A stretch of 64,000 bases of DNA from an uncultured Algibacter sp. (GTDB lineage: Bacteria; Bacteroidota; Bacteroidia; Flavobacteriales; Flavobacteriaceae), in assembly GCA_947499935.1 (NCBI GenBank), contig CANMQH010000011.1, positions 57,813-121,812 of the forward strand, in the 5' to 3' direction. Below are positions 25,587-33,298 of the stretch, piece by piece. Every line of letters begins with the position of its first letter. The stretch's first letter is position 1. The position numbers and the translations under genes are program-made. The notes under the pieces are model-generated. The model ran no database searches and was not told the origin of the DNA. It was given only the letters and a program-made list of their open reading frames with translations.

Positions 25587-26801
25587 CTAAAGTGTTGTGA
25601 GATACCAAAGACTAAAACCGATTAAAAAAGTGATGCCTAAGATACTCAAAATATGTAATGATAATGAGGGTTGCCAATTTTTTGGAGTATGTTTACTAGA
25701 AATTAATTTATAATTAATTATGGCATAAAAAGGTGCAGTAACAAAAGATAAAATAGTTGCTATTTTTATTAATAAACCCATTTCTGATGCTAAAAATATA
25801 AAAATGGCTATGGTTCCTATAGAAAGTAAGGTTATCCAAAACCTATAATTAAGCTTTGTAGTTTTTTTAAAGAGTAGCAGTGAGGTTTTTTCCATTGATC
25901 TTGGCGAAGCATCCAATGTTGTAAGTGTAGTACTAAACATAGTTGTAAATGCCGCAATACCAATAATAATATAGGCCCATTTACCAATATTTCCTGTATA
26001 CATGTTTATAAATTGTTTAGAAAATGTACTCGCAGAAGTGCTAAAAGTCTCGCCGCTATTAAACATAACTAAAGCGCCTAGAAGTAAAAAGCCTATACCT
26101 AAAATCACAGTACTTAAGTACCCTACATTAAAGTCAAATAATGCAGATTTAGTATTATAAGCTTTAGAGCTTTTATGTTTTTCTATTGCCCAAAGCGATT
26201 GCCAAACCGAAATGTCTAAAGGTGCAGGCATCCAACCCATAAATGCGATTAAAAAAGCGATGTCTAATGTGTTTGTAGGTAACACTTGTTTAAAAGATAA
26301 CGGATTGGGATTATTAGGCAATGCTAGGCTAACAGCAATTAGGGTGCTAATGGTTAGTGTAATAATTATAATTTTCATTAGCCTATCTAATAATTTGTAT
26401 TTACCAAAAACAAGTAATACTAGACATATTCCAAGGATTACAACAGTCCATAATTTTATGCTAATAAAATCTCCAAAAAGACTTGATGCTAATCCAGCTG
26501 TAACTATTGTTACTGCAGTTTGTATAGTAAACATGGTAGCTAAACTCAATATAAAATAGGCTATTAAAACCCCTTTACCAAGTTTTTTATAGCCATCTAA
26601 CAAGCTTTCGCCAGTAGCTGTAGCATATCTTGGACCAAACTGAAAAAAAGGATATTTAAATAGGTGGGCTAACAATAATGCCCAAAGTAATCCCAAACCA
26701 TAATCGGCTCCAGCTCTTGTAGATTGTACTAGATGCGATACGCCAATTGCAGCACCAGCAAATAATAAGCCAGGACCTAAACTTTTTAATTTACTGATCA
26801 T
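25587..26801 (-). CDS. Nramp-family-like transporter lacking the canonical metal-site motifs
   Basis: This 404-residue protein has about eleven hydrophobic helices and an Nramp-like opening (GPGLLFAGAAIG, then ALLLAHLFKYPFFQFGPRYA). In manganese/iron Nramp proteins helix 1 carries DPGN and helix 6 carries MPH. Here helix 1 reads GAAIGVSHLVQSTRAG and helix 6 reads FMGWMPAPLDISVWQ, so the known metal ligands are missing. Annotation as a divalent metal transporter would be automatic, but the substrate is open. It abuts the ECF sigma gene (stop and start adjacent) downstream of a glycosyltransferase gene, an unusual operon. Inner-membrane location is certain from hydrophobicity; function is not. 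Confidence 0.78.
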   Translation of the reverse strand: MISKLKSLGPGLLFAGAAIGVSHLVQSTRAGADYGLGLLWALLLAHLFKYPFFQFGPRYATATGESLLDGYKKLGKGVLIAYFILSLATMFTIQTAVTIVTAGLASSLFGDFISIKLWTVVILGICLVLLVFGKYKLLDRLMKIIIITLTISTLIAVSLALPNNPNPLSFKQVLPTNTLDIAFLIAFMGWMPAPLDISVWQSLWAIEKHKSSKAYNTKSALFDFNVGYLSTVILGIGFLLLGALVMFNSGETFSTSASTFSKQFINMYTGNIGKWAYIIIGIAAFTTMFSTTLTTLDASPRSMEKTSLLLFKKTTKLNYRFWITLLSIGTIAIFIFLASEMGLLIKIATILSFVTAPFYAIINYKLISSKHTPKNWQPSLSLHILSILGITFLIGFSLWYLTTL

Positions 26802-27347
26802 TTATTTCTTCCTAATAATTTCTGCTAGTAACTTTTTTGCTCTAAGCAATTTGACTTTAACATTATTCATGGGTTCATCAAGTTTTTTAGAAATCTCTTT
26901 ATAACTTAGTTCTTGGAAATATCGTAAATTAATAACTTCTTGATAATGAGGTTTTAGCTTTTTTATGTCTCGTAGTAATTTTGCTAGATGTTGCTTGGTA
27001 ATAAGCTTGTCTTCTGGGGAAGGAGACTCGTCTGGTACTTGAAAGGCGTCTTTATCATTTTTTGAGATAATTTGCGAAATGGAATTTTTTTCCTTTCTCA
27101 ATAAATCGATATGGATATTTTTAGAAATGGTTATCAACCAAGTTTTAAAGGTGTAATTAGTATCAAAAGTTTCAATTTTATCAAATGCTTTAGAGAAGGT
27201 TTGTATGGTTATGTCTTCAGCATCATTTTCGTTTTGGGTACGTTTTAACTGAAAACCATATACATCATCCCAAAATTGGTCTAATAAATAGTTAAATGCT
27301 TTTTGGTCGTTGGTTTTTGCGCGCTTAATGGCTTCCTCTATTTCCAA
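26802..27347 (-). CDS. ECF-type RNA polymerase sigma factor
   Basis: This 181-residue sigma-70-family protein has region 2 (AFNYLLDQFWDDVYGFQLKR, ENDAEDITIQTFSKAF, FKTWLITISKN) and region 4 with a helix-turn-helix (VINLRYFQELSYKEISKKL). It is the size of an extracytoplasmic-function sigma factor. No anti-sigma gene is adjacent: its 5' end overlaps the 3' end of the glycosyltransferase gene by 10 bp and it directly abuts the Nramp-like gene. Translational coupling to the glycosyltransferase suggests co-expression rather than signal release from an anti-sigma factor. Its promoter targets cannot be inferred from this window. Confidence 0.9.
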   Translation of the reverse strand: MEIEEAIKRAKTNDQKAFNYLLDQFWDDVYGFQLKRTQNENDAEDITIQTFSKAFDKIETFDTNYTFKTWLITISKNIHIDLLRKEKNSISQIISKNDKDAFQVPDESPSPEDKLITKQHLAKLLRDIKKLKPHYQEVINLRYFQELSYKEISKKLDEPMNNVKVKLLRAKKLLAEIIRKK

Positions 27348-28456
27348 TGGTTAGGTTTTGAAATAAGATTGTTTATAAAGATAGTTAATTGTGCAGTAAT
27401 TAAAAAGATTTCTAAAAAAGGAAAGAAAAATATTAAATCGGTTTCCCCTAATTTATTAGAAGATTTTCCAAGAACTATAAACTGTAAAATAAATCTAAAC
27501 AGTAGTAAACTAGTAACTATTGGCCATTTGTACTGGTTAATTAATAATATGACTGCTAGTAGCCAAAATAATAATTGTGATGCGTAAATTAAAGCTAATA
27601 GTATTTTGTGTTTTGGTTTATAATATTTGGCTGTAGAGACATGGCGCCTTTTTTGTCTAAACCAATTATTGAATGTCTTTTCGGGAATAGACTCTGTAAA
27701 ACTGTTTTTTAAAAAACAAATGGCTGTATTTTTGTTGTTAGCTATTTGGTTTATAAATAAATCATCATCACCAGAACGTACTTTAATATGTTTTATAAAA
27801 CCATTAGTATTAAAAAACTCTTTTTTTGCATACGCTAGGTTTCTGCCAACACCCATATAAGGCATTCCAGTTTTTGCGAATGAAAAATAATGAACCGCCG
27901 TTAATAATGTTTCAAAACGAATTAATTTGTTTAATAACGAATTCTTGATTTTAGCATAGCTGCCATAACCCAATATAATAGTTTTTTCTTTGTTGAAATG
28001 AAGACTCATTTCCTTAATCCAATATTTAGATAAAGGCTTACAGTCAGCATCGGTTAATAAAACAAAATTATAAGACGATGCTTTTATACCTAGGGTTAGG
28101 GCATATTTTTTGTTTCCCCAGAATGTTTCAACACTTTTTACATTAACAACCTTTACATTTTGGTGATGTGCTTTAAAAGCTTCCATAACGCTCAAAGTAT
28201 CATCATTAGAGGCATCATTTATTAATATAACCTCAAATTTTGAATACTCTTGGTTTAAGATAGATGGTAGAAAGGTTTTTAAATTTTCAGCTTCATTTTT
28301 TGCACAAACTATAACCGAAACAGGCAAATTTGTTTGGTTATTTTTTGGTTTGTTTTGTTTTGAAAAAGCAAATCTTCCAAAAATAAAACTATAAAAAAAC
28401 ACTTGAATAATGACTACAGCAATAAACGTGTAGAACGTAAAATCAAGTAACATCAT
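27338..28456 (-). CDS. Family 2 membrane glycosyltransferase
   Basis: This 372-residue protein has an N-terminal membrane helix, a GT-A catalytic domain with the GT2 opening SVIVCAKNEAENLKTFLPS, the acidic NDASNDDT and the metal-binding DxD-like LLTDADCKP, a later GDDDLFINQ, and QKRRHVSTAKYY resembling the QxxRW acceptor motif of processive enzymes. Two or three membrane helices close the protein (about residues 285-370). It probably adds sugars to a lipid-linked or surface glycan from the cytoplasmic face. It sits between a small Cys-rich membrane protein (6 bp gap) and the overlapping sigma factor gene. The glycan is unknown. Confidence 0.87.
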   Translation of the reverse strand: MMLLDFTFYTFIAVVIIQVFFYSFIFGRFAFSKQNKPKNNQTNLPVSVIVCAKNEAENLKTFLPSILNQEYSKFEVILINDASNDDTLSVMEAFKAHHQNVKVVNVKSVETFWGNKKYALTLGIKASSYNFVLLTDADCKPLSKYWIKEMSLHFNKEKTIILGYGSYAKIKNSLLNKLIRFETLLTAVHYFSFAKTGMPYMGVGRNLAYAKKEFFNTNGFIKHIKVRSGDDDLFINQIANNKNTAICFLKNSFTESIPEKTFNNWFRQKRRHVSTAKYYKPKHKILLALIYASQLLFWLLAVILLINQYKWPIVTSLLLFRFILQFIVLGKSSNKLGETDLIFFFPFLEIFLITAQLTIFINNLISKPNHWK

Positions 28457-28462
28457 AAAAAG

Positions 28463-28666
28463 TTATGAATGTTGGGGCTCATTACAATCGTTAAATTGTT
28501 CTGGGGTTTTTCCGCAAAATCCACAAGATTCTCCGTTTTTATTAAGCATAGGGTTTTGACTTGCACACGTACCTGCAAATTTGCCATCCTTTTTGGCCCA
28601 GATTTTAATTGCTATTCCAGCAAACCCAAAACCTAGTAGTATAACAGTGATTAAAAGGAGTTTCAT
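28463..28666 (-). CDS. Small Cys-rich membrane-anchored protein
   Basis: This 67-residue protein consists of one N-terminal hydrophobic helix (LLLITVILLGFGFAGIAIKIW) and a short exposed tail with four cysteines: TCASQN, SCGFCG and DCNEPQ. Similar short 'membrane or secreted' proteins with a CxxC occur in flavobacteria, but I know of no function. The cysteines might bind a metal or form disulfides outside the membrane. It is the first gene of the run leading into the glycosyltransferase and sigma factor and has a good -7 box 15 nt upstream of its ATG. Confidence 0.7.
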   Translation of the reverse strand: MKLLLITVILLGFGFAGIAIKIWAKKDGKFAGTCASQNPMLNKNGESCGFCGKTPEQFNDCNEPQHS

Positions 28667-28680
28667 TAGTTTTCTTTTTG

Positions 28681-28688
28681 CAAATATA
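28681..28688 (-). promoter_or_regulatory. Putative -7 box (TATATTTG) for the glycosyltransferase-sigma-transporter operon
   Basis: The plus-strand CAAATATA reads TATATTTG on the minus strand, ending 14 nt before the ATG at 28666. The next four genes run without terminators. Confidence 0.55.
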
Positions 28689-28801
28689 ATGCTTTAGATA
28701 ATAAATGTATAACAGTAAAGGGTAAAACCTAAGTGACGAATTTAATTTTGTTGTGTCTTAATTAGTACAACTTAAATATTAACTATCTAAATTATTTAAT
28801 C

Positions 28802-29488
28802 ATGAAAAAATTATTTGCAGAATTTTTTGGAACTTTTTGGCTTGTTTTTGGTGGGTGCGGTAGTGCCGTATTTGCAGCAGGTTACCCAGATTTAGGAATA
28901 GGTTTTGTAGGCGTATCATTAGCTTTTGGACTTACTGTTTTAACTATGGCATATGCTGTTGGACATATATCTGGAGGACATTTTAATCCAGCAGTATCTT
29001 TAGGTTTATGGGCAGGAGGTAAGTTTGAAGCCAAAAATTTGGTGGGTTATATAGTGGCTCAATTAATTGGGGCTATTGCAGCAGCTGGAGCTTTGTACCT
29101 AATTGTTACTAATAAATCTGATTTTGTAACCATAGGAGGCTTTGCAGCCAATGGCTACGGAGATTTGTCTCCAGATGGTTATTCTATTACAGCAGCTTTA
29201 ATAGCCGAGTTTTTACTAACGATGTTTTTTTTATTGATTATATTGGGGAGTACAAACTCTAGAGCACCTAAGGGGTTTGCTCCTATAGCTATAGGTTTGG
29301 GCTTAACTTTAATACATTTAATTAGTATACCAATTACTAATACATCTGTTAACCCTGCACGTTCTACAAGTCAAGCTTTATTTGCTGGTGGAGGGTTTGC
29401 TGATCAACTTTGGTTATTTTGGGTTGCTCCAATAGCTGGAGCTATAGTTGCTGGATTTATTCATAAAGCATTATTTGATAAGGAATAA
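28802..29488 (+). CDS. aqpZ: Aquaporin Z
   Basis: This 228-residue major intrinsic protein has six membrane helices and the two pore half-helix motifs HFNPAVSLG and [11 protein letters not shown]. The arginine after the second NPA and the small, His-containing selectivity region ([13 protein letters not shown]) point to a water-selective AqpZ rather than a glycerol facilitator. It starts with the family's [22 protein letters not shown]. It sits alone on the plus strand, 135 bp from the divergent small membrane-protein gene, and ends before a strong bidirectional terminator shared with the convergent anti-sigma gene. Confidence is high. Confidence 0.95.
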   Translation: MKKLFAEFFGTFWLVFGGCGSAVFAAGYPDLGIGFVGVSLAFGLTVLTMAYAVGHISGGHFNPAVSLGLWAGGKFEAKNLVGYIVAQLIGAIAAAGALYLIVTNKSDFVTIGGFAANGYGDLSPDGYSITAALIAEFLLTMFFLLIILGSTNSRAPKGFAPIAIGLGLTLIHLISIPITNTSVNPARSTSQALFAGGGFADQLWLFWVAPIAGAIVAGFIHKALFDKE

Positions 29489-29512
29489 ATATAACCCATA
29501 TAGTATAAAATT

Positions 29513-29550
29513 AAAAAGAGGATATCTATGTGATTAGATATCCTCTTTTT
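29513..29550. terminator. Bidirectional terminator between aqpZ and the anti-sigma gene
   Basis: AAAAAGAGGATATCT and AGATATCCTCTTTTT form a perfect 15-bp stem with an 8-nt loop. The A/T ends give a T tail on both strands, as expected between convergent genes. Confidence 0.92.
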
Positions 29551-29574
29551 AATTTTATGATAGTAATAAATTTA

Positions 29575-30366
29575 CTATTGTAAATCAATTTGTGCTACAG
29601 AGTTCTCCTCAGAAGCAATATTATTTCCGCCTTTAGGTTCTATAGTAATTTTTAAGGCTAGTGCATTTTCTGCGTAAGGTAAAGACATTAATTTTCTGTC
29701 AGATTCATTTAAGATACCTAAATTAACCATTTTACCTTGTAACTCTGCCCATATTTGGTAGCATTGTTCTTCGGGTAATTCCGGTAGTGATACAACATCA
29801 ATCATAGACGTTTTTTCTTTAGGATTAATATAAGCAACCGTTCTTAAATCTTTTGCTCTATCATTTCCTGTTATAATGTATTTTTCGGTTTCAGGATTGT
29901 TAAGTTTTAACAATTGCCTCATTACATTATCAAGCATTACATTATTTTGCTCTATATCGCTTCGTAAATCAAAAAGCTCCTCAACAACCACTTGGTTTTC
30001 GTTGGCAAGCTTCTGGTTTTGATTGTAGAGCGCAAAAGAATAACCACCAAAAAGTATACTCGCTACACTTGCTGCTATTGCGATTCTATGCCAAACTTTA
30101 TAATTTTTTTGTGTTTTTAGATTGATAACTGGGGTATCATCTTCAAGTTCATCTAATATCTTATCTAAGATAAATTTAGGCGCTTCAATAGCTTTGCTTT
30201 TAGAAACCACTTCTAGGTTATATTGCAATGTATTATATGTGTTCTGTACTTCTGGATATTTTAATATATAAGACTCCACCATTTCTGCTTCTGCAGAAGT
30301 AGTTTCACCTAATAGATATTTGTCTAGTAGGCCAGAACTTAAAAAAGTAGTTATTTTCTCATTCAT
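29575..30366 (-). CDS. Anti-sigma factor, RskA-like
   Basis: This 263-residue protein has a cytoplasmic N-terminal zinc-free anti-sigma-like domain (LLDKYLLGETTSAEAEMVESY), a single membrane helix (HRIAIAASVASILFGGYSFALY), a short coiled coil and a C-terminal RskA domain with the signature LPELPEEQCYQIWAELQGKMVNLG. The family binds its sigma factor at the inner membrane and releases it on a signal, often after proteolysis. The sigma gene lies 12 bp upstream in the same operon, making this pair self-explanatory. The C-terminal domain should face the periplasm. The signal is unknown. Confidence 0.88.
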   Translation of the reverse strand: MNEKITTFLSSGLLDKYLLGETTSAEAEMVESYILKYPEVQNTYNTLQYNLEVVSKSKAIEAPKFILDKILDELEDDTPVINLKTQKNYKVWHRIAIAASVASILFGGYSFALYNQNQKLANENQVVVEELFDLRSDIEQNNVMLDNVMRQLLKLNNPETEKYIITGNDRAKDLRTVAYINPKEKTSMIDVVSLPELPEEQCYQIWAELQGKMVNLGILNESDRKLMSLPYAENALALKITIEPKGGNNIASEENSVAQIDLQ

Positions 30367-30378
30367 GACTTTGTTTAT

Positions 30379-30909
30379 TTAAGGATTATAAATTTTTTTT
30401 AATTCTCTTAATCCAATTTTTAATCTCGATTTAATGGTACCCAAAGGTATTTCTAATTCATCACTTGCTTCTTGTTGGGTCATACCTTCAAAAAAGAGTG
30501 CTTTTATTACTATTTGATACTTTTCTTCTATACTGTTTAAATGTTTTTTTATGTCTAAAACATCTTGATTTAATTCGTTAGATGTTATTTTATATACGGC
30601 AGAAGTTTCTATTTGGACTTCATTGCCACTCTTGTTTTTTTGTGACCTAACTTTATCTATAGCAGTATTGTATGCTATTCTATATAGCCAAGTAAATAGT
30701 TTTGCTTTGCTAGAGTCGTATTTTTTTGAATATCTCCAAATTTTCACAAAAGTTTCTTGCAAAACATCTTGTGCCGTATCATCATCTTTAATTACTTTTT
30801 GTATAACACCATACAAAGAATCAGCATAATTTTGGTAAAGTAAGTTTATGGCTTTTTTATCACCATCTTGTAGTAAGGAAACTATTTGTTTTTCTACAGC
30901 TGAAATCAA
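30379..30909 (-). CDS. ECF-type sigma factor paired with RskA-like anti-sigma
   Basis: This 176-residue sigma-70-family ECF protein has region 2 (AINLLYQNYADSLYGVIQKV, DTAQDVLQETFVKIWRY, LFTWLYRIAYNTAIDKVR) and region 4 (ALFFEGMTQQEASDELEIPLGTIKSRLKIGLREL), the SigK-like pattern. The start appears to be TTG at 30909, with no in-frame ATG nearby. A TAACTTTG box at 30957-30950 gives a leader of about 35 nt, which fits this start. It is transcribed with the RskA-like anti-sigma gene. Such pairs in flavobacteria are often linked to redox or envelope stress, but targets cannot be assigned here. Confidence 0.9.
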   Translation of the reverse strand: MISAVEKQIVSLLQDGDKKAINLLYQNYADSLYGVIQKVIKDDDTAQDVLQETFVKIWRYSKKYDSSKAKLFTWLYRIAYNTAIDKVRSQKNKSGNEVQIETSAVYKITSNELNQDVLDIKKHLNSIEEKYQIVIKALFFEGMTQQEASDELEIPLGTIKSRLKIGLRELKKIYNP

Positions 30910-30949
30910 AGTTAGAGGGTTTTTTAAGGATTTAAGATGGTTATTTTGT

Positions 30950-30957
30950 CAAAGTTA
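30950..30957 (-). promoter_or_regulatory. Putative -7 box (TAACTTTG) for the sigma/anti-sigma operon
   Basis: The plus-strand CAAAGTTA reads TAACTTTG on the minus strand. It matches TAnnTTTG at a sensible distance from the TTG start of the sigma gene. Confidence 0.5.
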
Positions 30958-30971
30958 AAAATTTCTTTGGA

Positions 30972-31985
30972 TTATAAAATATTTACTTCAGCTTCAATGG
31001 TAATATCAAAAAGACGTTTCACTGTTTTTTGAATCAATTTAGAAAGATTTAAAATTTCTAAACCGCTTGCGTTTCCATAATTTACGAGTACTAGGGCTTG
31101 GTTTTTGTGTATGCCATAATGACCAAATGTCTTACCTTTAAAACCTGCTTTTTCAATAAGCCAACCTGCTGGTACTTTTACTGCATCATCAGATACAGGG
31201 TAGTTGGGTACATCTGCGAAATTTTTTAATAATTTGTTAAAGTGATATTTTGAAATTATAGGGTTTTTAAAAAAACTACCACTATTACCTATCTTTTTTG
31301 GGTCAGGTAATTTACTTTCCCTAATATTTATGATAACTTTTGAAATATCTTTAATAGATGGATTTATGATATGCATAATATTTAACTGAGAGGTAATGGC
31401 TCCATAATTGATTTGTAATTTATGATTTTGTTTAGTTAGTTTAAAAACGACACTTGTGATTATAAATTGTCCTTTAGCATGTTTTTTAAAAATAGAATCT
31501 CTGTATCCAAATTCGCAATCTGTTTTAGAAAAAGATTGTAATTCGTTAGTTTTTAGATTAAGTGCTAGGCAAGATTCAAATACATCTTTTATCTCTACAC
31601 CGTAGGCGCCAATATTCTGTATAGGTGTTGTGCCCACATTGCCAGGGATTAACGACAGGTTTTCTATACCTCCATAATTATGGTTTATGCACCATAGTAC
31701 AAACTCATGCCAGTTTTCTCCAGCACTTGCACTAACATACACAAAATCATCATTTTCAGAAACGATCTCTATGCCTTTTATGTTTACATGGATAACAAGT
31801 CCATCAAAATCCTTGGTAAGTAGCATGTTACTACCGCCCCCAAGTATAAGTTTGTTGGTGTGTTTGTGTAAAGATAAAACCGCTTTTAAATCATCAATAT
31901 TGGTAACCGAAACAAATTGTTTGGCTATTACATCTATATTAAATGTATTGTATGTTTTTAGAGATATGTTATGTTGTACTTGCAC
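30972..31985 (-). CDS. murB: UDP-N-acetylenolpyruvoylglucosamine reductase
   Basis: This 337-residue flavoprotein has the FAD-binding block LILGGGSNMLL, the central NLSLIPGNVGTTPIQNIGAYG, the active-site region FGYRDSIFK, the catalytic Ser in GNSGSFFKNP and the closing VPAGWLIEKAGFKG. The length and the YRDS loop indicate type I MurB. It makes UDP-N-acetylmuramate in the cytoplasm, the second committed step of peptidoglycan synthesis. The start is a GTG that overlaps the aminotransferase stop codon by one base (TAGTG), suggesting coupled translation. The pairing with an aminotransferase is not a known functional link. Confidence 0.95.
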   Translation of the reverse strand: MQVQHNISLKTYNTFNIDVIAKQFVSVTNIDDLKAVLSLHKHTNKLILGGGSNMLLTKDFDGLVIHVNIKGIEIVSENDDFVYVSASAGENWHEFVLWCINHNYGGIENLSLIPGNVGTTPIQNIGAYGVEIKDVFESCLALNLKTNELQSFSKTDCEFGYRDSIFKKHAKGQFIITSVVFKLTKQNHKLQINYGAITSQLNIMHIINPSIKDISKVIINIRESKLPDPKKIGNSGSFFKNPIISKYHFNKLLKNFADVPNYPVSDDAVKVPAGWLIEKAGFKGKTFGHYGIHKNQALVLVNYGNASGLEILNLSKLIQKTVKRLFDITIEAEVNIL

Positions 31986-33175
31986 TAATCTTTATAAATT
32001 TTTAGGGCTTCGCTTAAAATATGTACAGCTTTGATTAAGCTTTCCTTTTTAAGTACATAAGCAATTCTTATTTGATTTAAACCTACGCCAGGAGTGGAAT
32101 AAAATCCGCCAGCGGGAGCAACTAAAACTGTTTCGCCATCAACATCAAAATGTTCTAAAAGCCATTGCGCAAAATTGTCAGAGTTTTTTATGGGTAATTC
32201 TACAATACAGTAAAATGCGCCTTTGGGTCTCGCTACTTTTATGCCTTTTATTTTTTGTAATTCTGTAACTAATGTATTTCTTCTTTCTGCATATTCTCCA
32301 ACCACATCATCAAAATAACTTTGGGGTGTGTCTAATGCGGCTTCACATGCTATTTGCGCATAAGTTGGCGGACTTAAACGCGCCTGTGCATATTTTAAAA
32401 CGGTTTGCATTACGGCCTTGTTTTTAGAAACTAAACACCCAATTCTAGCGCCGCACATACTGTATCGTTTAGATACAGAATCTATCATAATGGTATGGTC
32501 ATCTAATCCGTTTTCATGCATTATAGAATAATGTGTATTTCCATCATAAACAAATTCTCTGTACACTTCGTCTGCGATTAAAAATAAATCATATTTTTTA
32601 GCAATAGCTGCTAATTTCTTTATTTCTTCTTTAGTATACAAATATCCCGTTGGATTACCTGGGTTGCATATTAATATTGCTTTTGTTTTTGGCGTAATAA
32701 GTTGTTCAAATATTTCTAGATTTGGTAATGCGAAATTATCTTCTATTTTAGAAATAGCGGGTACTACATTTACACCAGATGCTGTAGAAAATGCAATGTA
32801 ATTGGCATAAAAAGGTTCAGAAATTATAACGTCATCTCCAGGGTCCATAATGCTATTAAATAGAAAAAATAAACCTTCACTAGCACCTGTGGTAACAATA
32901 ATATCTTCTGTAGCGATGTTAATATTGTTTTTCTGGTAATAATCAACCAGTTTTTCTCTATAGCTATATTCACCTTCAGATCTAGAATACGCAAGTATCT
33001 CTAAAGTGTTATTTTTAACTGCATCTAAGGCTATTTGAGGTGTTTTAACATCGGGTTGACCTATGTTTAAATAATATATAGATTTACCATTACTTATAGC
33101 TTTTTCCGCATAAGGGACAAGCTTACGTATTGGTGATTGAGGCATTAAATGTCCTTTTTTGGATATTGTTGGCAT
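31985..33175 (-). CDS. PLP-dependent class I/II aminotransferase
   Basis: This 396-residue fold-type I aminotransferase has the PLP-contacting ICNPGNPTGYLY, FLIADEVYREF, the Schiff-base Lys in DSVSKRYSMCGARIG and the C-terminal NQIRIAYVL with the substrate-carboxylate Arg. The Iγ-like subgroup includes aspartate and broad aromatic/branched-chain aminotransferases; specificity cannot be read from sequence. It is the first gene of a two-gene unit with murB. It probably acts in the cytoplasm in amino-acid synthesis. The start at 33175 gives the expected family N-terminus ending in SPIRKLVPYAE. Confidence 0.9.
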   Translation of the reverse strand: MPTISKKGHLMPQSPIRKLVPYAEKAISNGKSIYYLNIGQPDVKTPQIALDAVKNNTLEILAYSRSEGEYSYREKLVDYYQKNNINIATEDIIVTTGASEGLFFLFNSIMDPGDDVIISEPFYANYIAFSTASGVNVVPAISKIEDNFALPNLEIFEQLITPKTKAILICNPGNPTGYLYTKEEIKKLAAIAKKYDLFLIADEVYREFVYDGNTHYSIMHENGLDDHTIMIDSVSKRYSMCGARIGCLVSKNKAVMQTVLKYAQARLSPPTYAQIACEAALDTPQSYFDDVVGEYAERRNTLVTELQKIKGIKVARPKGAFYCIVELPIKNSDNFAQWLLEHFDVDGETVLVAPAGGFYSTPGVGLNQIRIAYVLKKESLIKAVHILSEALKIYKD

Positions 33176-33262
33176 TTAGAGAAAATTAGGTTGCAAAGTT
33201 GAGGAAATTATCTTAAAGTTTTTTTTTAAAGGTTCTAAATAATTTATTATTTTAAAGTATTG

Positions 33263-33270
33263 TAAATTTG
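33263..33270 (+). promoter_or_regulatory. Putative -7 box (TAAATTTG) for the PDZ aspartyl protease gene
   Basis: TAAATTTG matches TAnnTTTG. It sits 28 nt before the ATG at 33299 and rules against the upstream GTG at 33272 as the start. Confidence 0.55.
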
Positions 33271-33298
33271 AGTGTTAGATTTACTTTTATTTTTTATG

